Positions 16,929 to 25,706 of a DNA stretch of 64,000 nt are shown here, in pieces (positions within the stretch are counted from its first letter, which is position 1; each line of letters begins with the position of its first letter). Source of the stretch: Pseudohalocynthiibacter aestuariivivens. GTDB taxonomy: Bacteria > Pseudomonadota > Alphaproteobacteria > Rhodobacterales > Rhodobacteraceae. The position numbers and the translations under genes are program-made. The notes below the pieces were generated by a model. The model searched no databases. It saw only the letters and a program-made list of their open reading frames with translations, and was not told the origin of the DNA. The stretch lies in NCBI RefSeq assembly GCF_011040495.1, contig NZ_CP049037.1:1426001-1490000 (forward strand), written 5' to 3'.

Positions 16929-17864
16929 ATGAGACTACTCGCCCTGACACTGACCCTGCTGGCCGCCGCACCGGCCCACGCACAGGACAAGCTGACCATC
17001 ATTCTGGACTGGTTCGTGAACCCCAATCACGGCCCCATCGTAATCGCGCAGGAACGCGGCCTGTTCGCCGAACAGGGGCTCGAAGTCGAGGTTATCGCCC
17101 CCGCCGATCCCTCTGCCCCGCCCAAAATGGTCGCCGCCGGGCAGGCCGATCTGGCCGTCTCTTATCAGCCGCAGCTGCATTTGCAGGTCGCCGAAGGCCT
17201 GCCCCTGATCCGCGTCGGCACACTGGTTGCCAGCCCGCTGAACTGCCTGCTCGTACTCGACAGCAGCCCAATCAAATCGGTCGCCGAACTAAAAGGCTCC
17301 AAGATCGGCTTCTCCGTCGCCGGCGTCGAAGAGGCACTTCTGGCTGCGATCTTCCAGCGCCACGGTTTCGGGCTGGACGATGTCGAGATGATCAATGTCA
17401 ATTGGTCGCTTGGGCCGTCCGTGATGTCCGGTCAGGTCGATGCTGTGCTCGGGGCCTACCGTAACTTCGAACTGAACCAGATGGACATCGAAGGCGCGCC
17501 GGGTCGTTGCTTCTTTGTCGAAGAAGAAGGCGTGCCACCCTATGACGAGCTGATCTATGTCGCCAATGCGGACACCCGCAACGACGACGCAATCCTGCGC
17601 TTCCTGCGCGCCACCGAAGTGGCGACGCAATTCATCGTCAACCACCCCGACGAGAGCTGGGAAATCTTCAAATCCACGTCCGAGGAACTGGACGACGAGC
17701 TGAACAAACGCGCATGGGCCGACACTCTGCCGCGCTTTGCCCTGCGCCCCTCGGCTGTCGATTCCGCGCGCTACTCCGGGTTCGAGGCATTCCTTGCCAC
17801 TGCCGGCTTGATCGACACCGTGCGCCCCGTCTCGGAACTGGCTGTCGACCTAGGTGCAGAATGA
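16929..17864 (+). CDS. thiY: Thiamine-pyrimidine ABC transporter substrate-binding protein
   Basis: A 311-residue periplasmic binding protein of the NMT1/THI5-like family. It has a cleavable signal peptide (MRLLALTLTLLAAAPAHAQ) and then LTIILDWFVNPNHGPIVIAQ, the signature of ThiY, which binds the degraded-thiamine pyrimidine N-formyl-aminopyrimidine in Bacillus halodurans. The TPP riboswitch upstream and the tenA, ATPase and permease genes downstream support this ligand class. The start at 16929 follows GGAG by 8 nt and is the only one giving a signal peptide. The stop overlaps the tenA start by 4 bp. Confidence 0.92.
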   Translation: MRLLALTLTLLAAAPAHAQDKLTIILDWFVNPNHGPIVIAQERGLFAEQGLEVEVIAPADPSAPPKMVAAGQADLAVSYQPQLHLQVAEGLPLIRVGTLVASPLNCLLVLDSSPIKSVAELKGSKIGFSVAGVEEALLAAIFQRHGFGLDDVEMINVNWSLGPSVMSGQVDAVLGAYRNFELNQMDIEGAPGRCFFVEEEGVPPYDELIYVANADTRNDDAILRFLRATEVATQFIVNHPDESWEIFKSTSEELDDELNKRAWADTLPRFALRPSAVDSARYSGFEAFLATAGLIDTVRPVSELAVDLGAE

Positions 17865-18535
17865 GCAGCTACGGCCAGACTTTTGCCGCATGGCGCGCCG
17901 GAGCCGAAGGGCACTGGCGCGCCTACACCCATCACCCCTTTGTCGAGGGACTGGGTGACGGCACGCTGCCGCGAGCGGCCTATCTGCATTATCTGGTGCA
18001 GGATTACAGCTTCCTCATCCACTTCTCGCGCGCATGGGCGCTGGCAGTGACCAAAGCCGAAACACCCGAGGAAATGCGCTTTGCCGCCCGCACACTCGAT
18101 TCCCTACTGAATGACGAGATCGCGTTGCATGTCGCCACCTGTGCCCGCGAGGGTCTGAGCGAAGACGACGTGTTCGCCGCCGCCGAGCGCGAGGAAAACC
18201 TCGCCTATACCCGCTATGTGCTGGACGCGGGTCACTCCGGCGATTTTCTTGATCTGCTGGCGGCGCTCGCGCCCTGCGTCATGGGCTATGGCGAAATTGG
18301 TGCGCGTCTGGGCCGCGAGGCAGGCGAAACGCCGTATCGGGAATGGATCGACACCTATGCGGGGGCCGATAATCAGCGCGTCTGCCAAGAGGTCGGTGCC
18401 CTCATCGACGGTGCCGTCCTGCGCCGCCTTGGCCCGCGTCCACAAACCAGCCCCCGTTGGGCAAACATTCAAAACCGGTTCACCACAGCCACCCGGCTCG
18501 AAGTGCGGTTCTGGGACATGGGGCTTACGCCGTAA
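17861..18535 (+). CDS. tenA: TenA family aminopyrimidine aminohydrolase
   Basis: A 224-residue all-helical cytoplasmic enzyme. TenA releases ammonia from 4-amino-5-aminomethyl-2-methylpyrimidine to give the hydroxymethylpyrimidine used for thiamine synthesis; the family also includes thiaminase II. Recognisable parts are HPFVEGLGDGTLP and YLHYLVQDYSFL near the N-terminus, NDEIALHV in the middle, and APCVMGYGEIG around residue 137, which carries the active-site Cys. Position between the pyrimidine-binding protein and its ATPase fits a salvage role. It starts within the thiY stop codon region and ends one base before the ATPase ATG. Confidence 0.92.
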   Translation: MSSYGQTFAAWRAGAEGHWRAYTHHPFVEGLGDGTLPRAAYLHYLVQDYSFLIHFSRAWALAVTKAETPEEMRFAARTLDSLLNDEIALHVATCAREGLSEDDVFAAAEREENLAYTRYVLDAGHSGDFLDLLAALAPCVMGYGEIGARLGREAGETPYREWIDTYAGADNQRVCQEVGALIDGAVLRRLGPRPQTSPRWANIQNRFTTATRLEVRFWDMGLTP

Positions 18536-18536
18536 A

Positions 18537-19259
18537 ATGACTGCGCCCGGCCTCCTCATCGACGGATCGGCACGCATCGGTGACGTGCCGGTGCTTGCGC
18601 CGATCCGGTTCAATGTGCCCGCCGGGCGCTGGACCTGCCTGCTCGGGCCCTCGGGCGTGGGCAAATCTACATTGTTGCGCCTGATCGCAGGTGTCGCGGA
18701 CGAGGCCACGCTCACCGGGCAGATCACCGCCACCGACGGCGCGCCGCTCGCTGGACGTGTCGCTATGATGGCGCAGGATCCGTTGCTGATGCCGTGGCTC
18801 AGCGTCACCGACAATGTCATGTTGGGCAGCCGATTGCGCGGCGACCGTGCCGAACCGGACCGCGCAGCCAAGGTGCTGGCCTCCGTGGGCCTTTCCGAAC
18901 ACGCCGCGAAACGTCCCACCACCCTGTCAGGCGGCCAACGTCAACGCGCCGCGCTCGCCCGGACATTGATGGAGGATCGGCCCATTGTCCTGCTCGACGA
19001 GCCATTCTCGGCACTCGACGCGCGCACACGCCTGATGATGCAGGAAATGACTGCGGACCGGCTACAGGGCTGCACTGTGATGATGGTCACCCACGACCCG
19101 GCAGAGGCCGCACGTCTGGGCGACCGGATCGCTATTCTGTCGGCAACCGGGATCGAGGATCACCCGGCGCCATCCACCAGCATCCCGCGCCATGTGGACG
19201 ACGCTGAAACCCTGCAAATTCAGGGGCGGCTTCTGGCCCGATTGCGAGAATCACCATGA
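18537..19259 (+). CDS. thiZ: Thiamine-precursor ABC transporter ATP-binding protein
   Basis: A 240-residue ABC ATPase. Walker A is GPSGVGKST (residues 37-45), the signature is LSGGQRQR, Walker B is IVLLDEPFSALD, and the switch histidine lies in VTHDPAEA. The Q-loop MAQDPLLMPW resembles nitrate/taurine/ThiZ-type importers. It energises uptake of the pyrimidine delivered by ThiY. The start ATG at 18537 directly follows the tenA stop; the stop overlaps the permease start by 4 bp. The symbol is given by analogy to thiXYZ systems; the family alone would only say NitT/TauT-type ATPase. Confidence 0.85.
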   Translation: MTAPGLLIDGSARIGDVPVLAPIRFNVPAGRWTCLLGPSGVGKSTLLRLIAGVADEATLTGQITATDGAPLAGRVAMMAQDPLLMPWLSVTDNVMLGSRLRGDRAEPDRAAKVLASVGLSEHAAKRPTTLSGGQRQRAALARTLMEDRPIVLLDEPFSALDARTRLMMQEMTADRLQGCTVMMVTHDPAEAARLGDRIAILSATGIEDHPAPSTSIPRHVDDAETLQIQGRLLARLRESP

Positions 19260-20011
19260 GCCGGAACATCGCCATTCTTGCGTCAACCTGCCTCGCGCTG
19301 GCACTCTGGCAGGCTGTGGTCAGCCTCGGGGAGATGCCGCCCTTTATCCTGCCCGCCCCCCTGCGCGTGGCCGAAACGCTCTGGACCAGCCGGGCGATCA
19401 TCATAGACAACGCTTGGGTCACGATGGCCGAGGTGCTGGCCGGTCTGGTTCTGGGCGGTGTGCTGGGCGGTGCCACTGCCATCGGCCTCGCGGCGTCCTC
19501 CATCGCCCGCCAGCTAGTGCGCCCGATGCTGGTGTTCAGTCAGACGGTCCCGGTGTTCGCGTTGGCCCCGATCCTGACACTCTGGTTCGGCTACGGGATG
19601 GGGTCGAAGATCGCGATGGCCCTGCTGATCATCTACTTTCCGGTCACGTCAGCCTTCTTCGACGCGCTGATGCGCACGCCGCAACCGTGGCTCGACATGG
19701 CCCGGATCATGGGGGCATCTCCCTCGCGCATCATGTGGCGCATTCGGGTGCCCAGCGCCCTGCCCGGACTTGCCTCTGGTCTGCGCCTTGCCGCCGTGTA
19801 TGCACCCATCGGTGCGATCATCGGCGAATGGGTCGGCGCGTCCAAGGGGCTGGGCTATCTCATGCTGCTGGCGAACGGTCGTGCCAAGACAGACCTGATG
19901 TTCGCGGCGCTCATCGTGCTGGCCATCTTTACAGTACTGCTGCATGCTGCGGTGGATCGGGCCTGCCGCGCCACCCTTGACCGAACTCGCGAGGGCGATG
20001 GCGGGGTTTGA
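19256..20011 (+). CDS. thiX: Thiamine-precursor ABC transporter permease
   Basis: A 251-residue inner-membrane permease with about six hydrophobic segments, beginning with a membrane helix at residues 5-22. The EAA-type loop that docks to the ATPase is ARIMGASPSRIMWRIRVPSALPGLASGL near residue 165. It closes the riboswitch-controlled operon and converges on the mttB-type gene, 149 bp away. Its assignment to thiamine-pyrimidine uptake rests on the operon; the family itself is the NitT/TauT/ThiX permease group. Confidence 0.86.
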   Translation: MSRNIAILASTCLALALWQAVVSLGEMPPFILPAPLRVAETLWTSRAIIIDNAWVTMAEVLAGLVLGGVLGGATAIGLAASSIARQLVRPMLVFSQTVPVFALAPILTLWFGYGMGSKIAMALLIIYFPVTSAFFDALMRTPQPWLDMARIMGASPSRIMWRIRVPSALPGLASGLRLAAVYAPIGAIIGEWVGASKGLGYLMLLANGRAKTDLMFAALIVLAIFTVLLHAAVDRACRATLDRTREGDGGV

Positions 20012-20102
20012 ATATTTCTGGGACATTGAAACCCCAGACGTTCACCCTGCTTTCATCGCTCAGAAAACACTCACGCCCGGCACGTCGCTCCATGCAATCG
20101 TC

Positions 20103-20141
20103 ACCGACGTGATACCGACAGGATACCGACGTAAAACCGAC
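20103..20141 (+). repeat. Four ACCGAC repeats with exact 11-bp period
   Basis: ACCGAC occurs at 20103, 20114, 20125 and 20136, each 11 bp from the last, with GAT or related bases between. The array lies in the 149-bp gap between two convergent stops (thiX and the mttB-type gene), so it is neither a promoter nor coding. The periodicity is direct; any function is unknown. Nothing else is visible in this gap. Confidence 0.6.
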
Positions 20142-20160
20142 GCCGTTCTTCATCCATTGA

Positions 20161-21723
20161 TCAGAAATCCGTTGGCGCCCCGCCCTCGGATTTCCGCCGC
20201 TCCACGAATGCGCCAAGTTCTTCTCGGATGCTGTCCTCCATCGGCGGTTCTTCATAACTGGCAATAATGTCTCGATATACCTGATGCGCGCGCTGTGCTG
20301 TCCAGACACCGCCCGCCGCCTCCCATGCCTCAAAATTGCGCCAGTCGCTGAGATAGGGCTGATAAAATGCGGTGGTATAGCGGTCCTGCGTATGCTGAAT
20401 GCCAAAATAGTGCCCCTCGCCACCGACCTCTCGTATGGCGTTGAGGGCGATCTCGTCTGGGCCGGTCGCTGTCAGAATTGGGTCCATATATCGTTGAATA
20501 TGCTGTAGTATTTCGCAATCCATCACGAATTTTTCCGGGCTGGCGATCAGCCCGCCTTCCAGCCAGCCCGCCGCATGATAAACCATATGCGCGCCGGATT
20601 GCACCGCCGACCACAGGCTGTTGGATGTCTCCCACATCGCCTGCCCATCCGGCACATTTGCCGCGCAAACCCCGCTGGCGCGCATCGGCAATTTATAGAA
20701 CCGTGCCAGTTGCCCGGTCATCTGGGTGGCGCGCATGTATTCCGGCGTGCCAAAGGCCGGTGCCCCCGATTTCATGTCCACATTACTGGTGAATGTCCCA
20801 ATCGCACAGCATGCCCCCGGCCGGATCAATTGTGCCAGCACTACCGCCACCAGCCCTTCGGCCAGAGACTGTGCCACCGCCCCTGACATCGTCACCGGCG
20901 CCATCGCACCGGCCAGAGTAAATGGTGTAACAACAAGACCTTGGTTACGCCGCGCCAGCCGCATCCAGCCATCCAGCATCGGGTAATCATGCTTCAGAGG
21001 CGAGGTGGAATTGATGTTGGTGTACATCTTGGGACCGCTCTCGAACTCCTCATGTGTGTGTCCGCCCGCGATGCGCACCATCTCCATCACGTCCTCGACC
21101 CGTTCCTTACCCAGACAGTAGGCATGTGCCACCTTGTCCGTCAGCGTCAGCTTGTCATAGAGCACATCAAGATGACGGATGCTGGCATGGATGTCCTGCG
21201 GCTCCACCGGGTAACCGCCAACGAAATGCACGCAGTTGAAATACTGACTGAGTTTCAACAGATTGGCGCACATCTCGCGCGTGCCGGTCACTTTCTTGCC
21301 GATTTCCATATCCCAATAGCTGGGTGGCGAGGATACGTTGCCAAAGTTGAGGTGTCGGCCTCCCATCGTGATCGCGCGCTCCGGATTGCGCGGCGTGATC
21401 GTCCATTCGGGCGGAGCTTTGGCCACATGCTCCATCACGAAGTCACGGCCCATGCGGACTTTCTCGCCCTCTATGGTACAGCCTCCTGAGGCGCGGAAAA
21501 TCTCCAATGCTTCGGGATTGAGGATCTGCATTCCGATTTCTTCGAGAATGCGCATGGCACCGTCGTGGATCGCCAGCACCCCCGCCTCGTTCAGCGGTTC
21601 GGTCGGGCGGTCGAGGTTGATCGGCGGTGCCCATGGCATCTGATCAATCACAGCACGACCACGACGGTCCGCGTTCCCCGCGCGACCACCTCCGCGTTTT
21701 CTACGCTTGGGGACATCGGCCAT
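20161..21723 (-). CDS. Trimethylamine methyltransferase (MttB) superfamily protein, non-pyrrolysine
   Basis: A 520-residue TIM-barrel methyltransferase of the MttB superfamily. Methanogen MttB uses pyrrolysine at an in-frame TAG, but this gene has no such codon, placing it with MtgB-type enzymes that demethylate quaternary amines such as glycine betaine with a corrinoid partner. Typical segments include EILEEIGMQILNPEA, TPFTLAGAMAPVT and CEILQHIQRYMDPI. A basic, glycine-rich N-terminus precedes the barrel. No corrinoid protein or reductive activator is in the window. ATG 21723 has AGGAGA upstream; the longer frame to 21759 does not. Confidence 0.88.
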   Translation of the reverse strand: MADVPKRRKRGGGRAGNADRRGRAVIDQMPWAPPINLDRPTEPLNEAGVLAIHDGAMRILEEIGMQILNPEALEIFRASGGCTIEGEKVRMGRDFVMEHVAKAPPEWTITPRNPERAITMGGRHLNFGNVSSPPSYWDMEIGKKVTGTREMCANLLKLSQYFNCVHFVGGYPVEPQDIHASIRHLDVLYDKLTLTDKVAHAYCLGKERVEDVMEMVRIAGGHTHEEFESGPKMYTNINSTSPLKHDYPMLDGWMRLARRNQGLVVTPFTLAGAMAPVTMSGAVAQSLAEGLVAVVLAQLIRPGACCAIGTFTSNVDMKSGAPAFGTPEYMRATQMTGQLARFYKLPMRASGVCAANVPDGQAMWETSNSLWSAVQSGAHMVYHAAGWLEGGLIASPEKFVMDCEILQHIQRYMDPILTATGPDEIALNAIREVGGEGHYFGIQHTQDRYTTAFYQPYLSDWRNFEAWEAAGGVWTAQRAHQVYRDIIASYEEPPMEDSIREELGAFVERRKSEGGAPTDF

Positions 21724-21782
21724 GAAATATCTCCTCATCTGGTCTCTGTTTTGAGACAAGCACGAGGATCGCGCCGCAGTTT

Positions 21783-21805
21783 GACACTTTGCGACCGAAC
21801 GTGTC
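21783..21805. promoter_or_regulatory. Spaced inverted repeat upstream of the mttB-type gene
   Basis: GACAC at 21783 and GTGTC at 21801-21805 are inverted around a 13-bp spacer, about 60-80 bp upstream of the start codon at 21723. The placement suits an activator or repressor site. No regulator gene is adjacent, so the binding protein is unknown. Confidence 0.25.
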
Positions 21806-21859
21806 GCTTTTAACTAGTGGCGCAGAGATCAGCGTATTCTGGCCCCTGTCAGGGTAAGC

Positions 21860-22756
21860 TCAGCCTGCATGATGACGTTGACGGAGAAGCAAGCGGCGTT
21901 CGTTGAGCAAGTAGATCGCGAGGCTCAAAACGACGATCGCACCCCCCAGCAACATCGCCGGGCTGGCAGCCTCATCCATCGCTAGCCACACCCAAAATGG
22001 TCCCAGCACGGTTTCGAGCAACAACAGCAGGCTGACATTTGACGCAGGCGTGTACCGCGCGGCCAGCGACAATGAGAAAAACGAGATCGGCAGCACCACA
22101 GCCCCGGTCAGCGCCATTGCCCATATCTGCCCATCGGGCATGGCGCTGGGGCCGGTCAGCATCGTGCCAATCACCCCGCTGCATAACGCTCCCATGCCGA
22201 TCAGCAGGGCGATGGGCAGATCCGGCCGCGCCCGCAGCACGACAAAGTTCAATGCCAGCACCGACGCGACGCCAAGGCCAGCAACAGCCCCCAGCAGAGC
22301 GGCCCAATCAAAGCCGATCTCGCCTGAGTGATCACCGAAAACCGCAATGCCGATACCTGACATTACCGCCGCAATTGCCAGCCATGTCGCCGGACGCGCC
22401 CGCTCTCCCAGCACTCCCCAGGCCAACAACGCAGAAAATACGGGCACCGTGGCGACACCGATAAGAACGACTGCAGCCGGTGCGTTGGCGATCCCAAGGC
22501 TGAATAGTGCGGAATTCAGACATTGGCACAGAATTATCAGCGCCCCGAAACGGTTCGTCACCGCCGCAAGGTCCGCACGCCGCGCGTTACTCAGCAGCGC
22601 CCACCCGGTGATCATCACCCCGCCCATGCACAGCCCGCGCCAGCCCATCATTTGTACGCCATCCATCTGCGACAGGCGCATTAGCATCGCATCGGGCGTC
22701 AGCACCAACGCGCCAAAGAGTGCTAGCGCCAGCCCAAAGAGTGGATGCTGCCTCAC
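21860..22756 (-). CDS. EamA/DMT family transporter
   Basis: A 298-residue integral membrane protein with about ten hydrophobic helices arranged as two EamA repeats (first ending near residue 135, second starting near IGFDWAALLGAVAG). Such proteins export or import small metabolites; the substrate is not predictable. GTG 22756 is chosen because it overlaps the stop of the HAD gene by 4 bp (GTGA); a TTG 12 nt further upstream is possible. It is the last gene of a DUF3572-HAD-EamA minus-strand operon. Confidence 0.82.
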   Translation of the reverse strand: MRQHPLFGLALALFGALVLTPDAMLMRLSQMDGVQMMGWRGLCMGGVMITGWALLSNARRADLAAVTNRFGALIILCQCLNSALFSLGIANAPAAVVLIGVATVPVFSALLAWGVLGERARPATWLAIAAVMSGIGIAVFGDHSGEIGFDWAALLGAVAGLGVASVLALNFVVLRARPDLPIALLIGMGALCSGVIGTMLTGPSAMPDGQIWAMALTGAVVLPISFFSLSLAARYTPASNVSLLLLLETVLGPFWVWLAMDEAASPAMLLGGAIVVLSLAIYLLNERRLLLRQRHHAG

Positions 22757-23454
22757 CCGTCCAGCCAAGCGGGAATATGGCCGATATCGGGCAAAACAAC
22801 ATCGGCGTGGGGCAGCAGGTCTTCTCGTTCGGCGATCCCGGTCAGAACACCGATCGTATGCATCCCGGCGCGCCGTCCCGCGATCAGGTCATGGGTGCTG
22901 TCGCCTACCATCACCGCAGTTTCCGGCGCGATCCCAACGGCATTTGCAAACGCCAGCAATGGACCCGGCGCGGGCTTGGCCCCGTGGCCCGAATCGAAGC
23001 CTGCGACGAAATCGAACCGTTCGAGAACGCCGGCGCTGCTCAGATGTGCGCGGGCGCCATATTCGGTATCGTTGGTCATCACCCCCAAGCGCAGACCGCG
23101 CGACCGTAACCCATTTAAATAAGGCTCCAACGGCACAGATGGCGCCAGCGGTACGTCCGCCGAACTGATCATCATCTCATGCTCAAGCACGTCGATATCA
23201 ATACCCGGAATGGCTGTGGCCAACGCCTCGGCGCATTCGCGATTTGTTGCTGCGATCAGCGCGCTGGTGGGATTGATACGCTCACTGCCAAGATCAAAAT
23301 CGGCCGCATCGGCAAGACGCTGGATCGGAACGCCGTGCGCATCGGAAAGCGATCGCATCAACCGCATCGTCCAACCGGCCCAGGTCGTGTGAAAATCAAA
23401 CAGCGTGCCATCCTTGTCAAAGACGATCCCGCCAATATCGCGTGTGCTTTTCAT
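22753..23454 (-). CDS. HAD family hydrolase (phosphoglycolate phosphatase-like)
   Basis: A 233-residue phosphatase of the haloacid dehalogenase superfamily. Motif I is FDKDGTLFD (nucleophile Asp), motif II is GVMTNDTE, motif III is the Lys in GAKPAPGPL and motif IV is VMVGDSTHDLIAG. The cap inserted after motif I is helical, as in Gph-like enzymes. The substrate is a phosphorylated small molecule, not further defined. Start 23454 overlaps the DUF3572 stop by 4 bp, so the genes are cotranscribed. Confidence 0.88.
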   Translation of the reverse strand: MKSTRDIGGIVFDKDGTLFDFHTTWAGWTMRLMRSLSDAHGVPIQRLADAADFDLGSERINPTSALIAATNRECAEALATAIPGIDIDVLEHEMMISSADVPLAPSVPLEPYLNGLRSRGLRLGVMTNDTEYGARAHLSSAGVLERFDFVAGFDSGHGAKPAPGPLLAFANAVGIAPETAVMVGDSTHDLIAGRRAGMHTIGVLTGIAEREDLLPHADVVLPDIGHIPAWLDG

Positions 23455-23735
23455 GTCCAACTGACCTCTTGCCCGCCTGGTAGCGCCGCGCGCGCATGGC
23501 GCAGCGTCTCGTATTTCATCCCTTCTGCCTCGCAAAACGCGATAATCCAGACATCGTCCATCAAGACGAAATCCAGCACAGCCCCGAGAAAGGCAGGCTC
23601 ATGCGCACCAGAGCGCAGATCAGCCTCGGATGCGCCCGTCGCCCCCATGAAGACAGGCAGCAGATCTTCGTTGCCGATCAACCATGCCAAGCATTTCAGG
23701 CCGATTGTTTCGGCGGCTTCCCGCGTTTGGGTCAT
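23451..23735 (-). CDS. DUF3572 family protein
   Basis: A 94-residue protein matching DUF3572 in full: AAETIGLKCLAWLIGNEDLLPVF at the start, GATGASEADLR in the middle and ARAALPGGQEVSWT at the end. The function is unknown to me. MTQ at 23735 agrees with the family start; an in-frame ATG 13 codons upstream (23774) is possible but has no ribosome site. It is divergent from the pleD-type gene, an arrangement I associate with Rhodobacterales, and may respond to the same promoter region of 85 bp. Confidence 0.88.
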   Translation of the reverse strand: MTQTREAAETIGLKCLAWLIGNEDLLPVFMGATGASEADLRSGAHEPAFLGAVLDFVLMDDVWIIAFCEAEGMKYETLRHARAALPGGQEVSWT

Positions 23736-23820
23736 TCTTAACTGTCCCGGAAAGGTTTTCTTAACTTCTGACATGGATAGTCGGACTAGAAAAAAGGGCA
23801 AGTCAGAAAGGCAACCGCCC

Positions 23821-25212
23821 ATGTCAGGGAACATTCTGATCGTCGATGCCGTCGCGACCAACAGGATCGTCCTGAAGGTCAAACTGACGTCGGCGCATTT
23901 CAGCGTCAGCCAAGCCGCCAACGCGGCCGACGCCTTGCGCTGTGCCAGCGCGACGCCACCTGACATGATCATTGTCGGGACGCCGTTGCCCGATGCGGAC
24001 ATCGCGGGGTTTATCGACCAACTGCGCGCGCGTCGTAGCCTTGCCGCGACACCTGTTGTTGCCTTGCTGAGCCCTGGTGACTGGACCGGACGAACGGCCG
24101 CATTGCGAGCCGGTGCCGATGACGTTGTGAGCCAGCCGCTGGACGAACGGACGCTGATGGCGCGCATCCGTAGCCTTCTGCGACAACACCACAGTTTGCA
24201 GGATTTGCGCCTCAATACAAGTCCTGACAACATCAGCGGTTTTGCCGATGCACAAAGCCGTTTTGCCGTACGCGGGCAGATTGCCATTGTCGCCGCCGAC
24301 CGAGCATCGGCCATGGCCCTGCGCACACGACTGTCACGCTGCTCGGCTCATCATCTGACGATCATCACTGCGGATCAGCCTATGACCGCGCAGATCGGCG
24401 CACGGGCACCGGACATCTTTGTGATCATGACCGACCAGAACAACCATGACACCGGGCAAAAGGTCATGGCGGAATTACGCGCGTCCCCCGACACCCGTCA
24501 CAGTCATATCATGGCGGTTGTGCAGGATGCAGCGCCGCAGATGGTTGCAACATTACTTGATCTTGGCGCGAACGACATCATGACCGACGTCGCCGACACA
24601 CAAGAACTGGCATTGCGGCTGAATAACCAGATATTGCGTAAGCAAGTAGTCGATCACCTGAGGTGCCGTATGCAAGACGGCTTGCGTGATGCAATGATTG
24701 ATCCTTTGACCGGACTCTACAATCGGCGCTTTGCTCTGCCATTCTTGCAACAATTGATCGAAGCACCGAATGAACATTCCCGCCCCTTTGCCGTAATGGT
24801 TGCCGACCTGGACCACTTCAAGCGGGTCAATGACACGCTCGGTCATGCCTCAGGCGATGCAGTGCTGCGGCAGGTCGCCACGCTCTTGCAGGGCAACCTG
24901 CAAGACGCCGACATGATTGCCCGGATCGGCGGCGAGGAATTCCTGATCGTACTCCCTGACACCCCTTGCGCCGTGGCGCGAGGAACAGCCGACAGGCTGT
25001 GTCAGCTGATCAGGGACGCTGCGATCGCGCTCCCCGATGGAGGAACTCCTACCCGTGTGACAATCAGCATCGGCGTGACACTTGTACATGACGCACGCGC
25101 ACCTGGTCCACTTAGTTTGGACACGGTACTGAGCGAGGCCGACCGTGCGCTCTATGCAGCCAAGGCCCGCGGGCGTAACACGGTCACCTACAGCGCCATG
25201 TCCGCAGCCTGA
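23821..25212 (+). CDS. PleD-like diguanylate cyclase with degenerate receiver domains
   Basis: A 463-residue protein with REC-REC-GGDEF layout like PleD. The cyclase site is GGEEF at 370-374 and looks intact. The receivers look inactive: in REC1 the phospho-acceptor position is Gly53 (PDMIIVG), the acidic pair reads D9-A10, and the switch Lys is Gln105; in REC2 the acceptor position aligns with Met203. The inhibitory RxxD site is also altered to QDAD (361-364). Hence control by phosphorylation as in Caulobacter PleD is unlikely, and dimerisation may be constitutive or driven by another ligand (inference). The start has GAAAGG upstream. Confidence 0.9.
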   Translation: MSGNILIVDAVATNRIVLKVKLTSAHFSVSQAANAADALRCASATPPDMIIVGTPLPDADIAGFIDQLRARRSLAATPVVALLSPGDWTGRTAALRAGADDVVSQPLDERTLMARIRSLLRQHHSLQDLRLNTSPDNISGFADAQSRFAVRGQIAIVAADRASAMALRTRLSRCSAHHLTIITADQPMTAQIGARAPDIFVIMTDQNNHDTGQKVMAELRASPDTRHSHIMAVVQDAAPQMVATLLDLGANDIMTDVADTQELALRLNNQILRKQVVDHLRCRMQDGLRDAMIDPLTGLYNRRFALPFLQQLIEAPNEHSRPFAVMVADLDHFKRVNDTLGHASGDAVLRQVATLLQGNLQDADMIARIGGEEFLIVLPDTPCAVARGTADRLCQLIRDAAIALPDGGTPTRVTISIGVTLVHDARAPGPLSLDTVLSEADRALYAAKARGRNTVTYSAMSAA

Positions 25213-25232
25213 CAGGACTGGCCAGAACCGCC

Positions 25233-25706
25233 TTAACGACGGTGCCGCCGATGCGTTTCAACCCGGTCCGCATAGGCCGCGCGCTCCTCATCGGTCATGG
25301 CCGTCAGCCGGTCCAGCAACAGCGCCTGCCCCTGTGCGACCCGATCTCGCATCTTAGCGTGACTTGCCTCCATTTTCGCGGCCAGCGCAACAGGATCAAA
25401 CGGCACCCTGCGCAACTCGGACAGAAGCGCGGTCATGGCCGCGCCACGTTCCGCCCTCGTCTCGCTCTTGTCAGGCCTTGCTGCCCGCATCGCGCGGCCG
25501 ATCGCACGCCGGTCCTCGTCACTCAGTGCACGGGTCAATGGCCCGCCCATCATCTCGTGGCGACCTCCGTGATCGCGCCATTTGTGCGTGTTGATCGCCG
25601 CGCCCGCAACCACCCCGACAACCAGCAGGTTCAGTCCCAGCGACAGCGTCAGCAAGAGGCGCAACCGACCGCTCATCCGTGGGCGTACATGTTGTTCTTC
25701 CGCCAT
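25233..25706 (-). CDS. Periplasmic heavy-metal sensor/CpxP-like protein
   Basis: A 157-residue protein with a membrane anchor at about residues 14-37 (LLLTLSLGLNLLVVGVVAGA) and a periplasmic helical part. The segments LSDEDRRAIGRAM and SELRRVPFDPVALAAKM followed by MTDEERAAYADRV are typical of the heavy-metal-sensor (CnrX/CpxP-like) group. Few metal-ligand residues are evident apart from H and M in the HGGRHEMMGG stretch. It shares one base with the upstream small membrane gene and is the last gene of the sigma-factor cluster, so it may sense stress for the sigma factor. Confidence 0.8.
   Translation of the reverse strand: MAEEQHVRPRMSGRLRLLLTLSLGLNLLVVGVVAGAAINTHKWRDHGGRHEMMGGPLTRALSDEDRRAIGRAMRAARPDKSETRAERGAAMTALLSELRRVPFDPVALAAKMEASHAKMRDRVAQGQALLLDRLTAMTDEERAAYADRVETHRRHRR

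Noticed and set aside
20161..21723. Possible pyrrolysine-dependent trimethylamine methyltransferase
   Set aside because: The frame is uninterrupted by TAG, so it cannot be the pyrrolysine-containing MttB.
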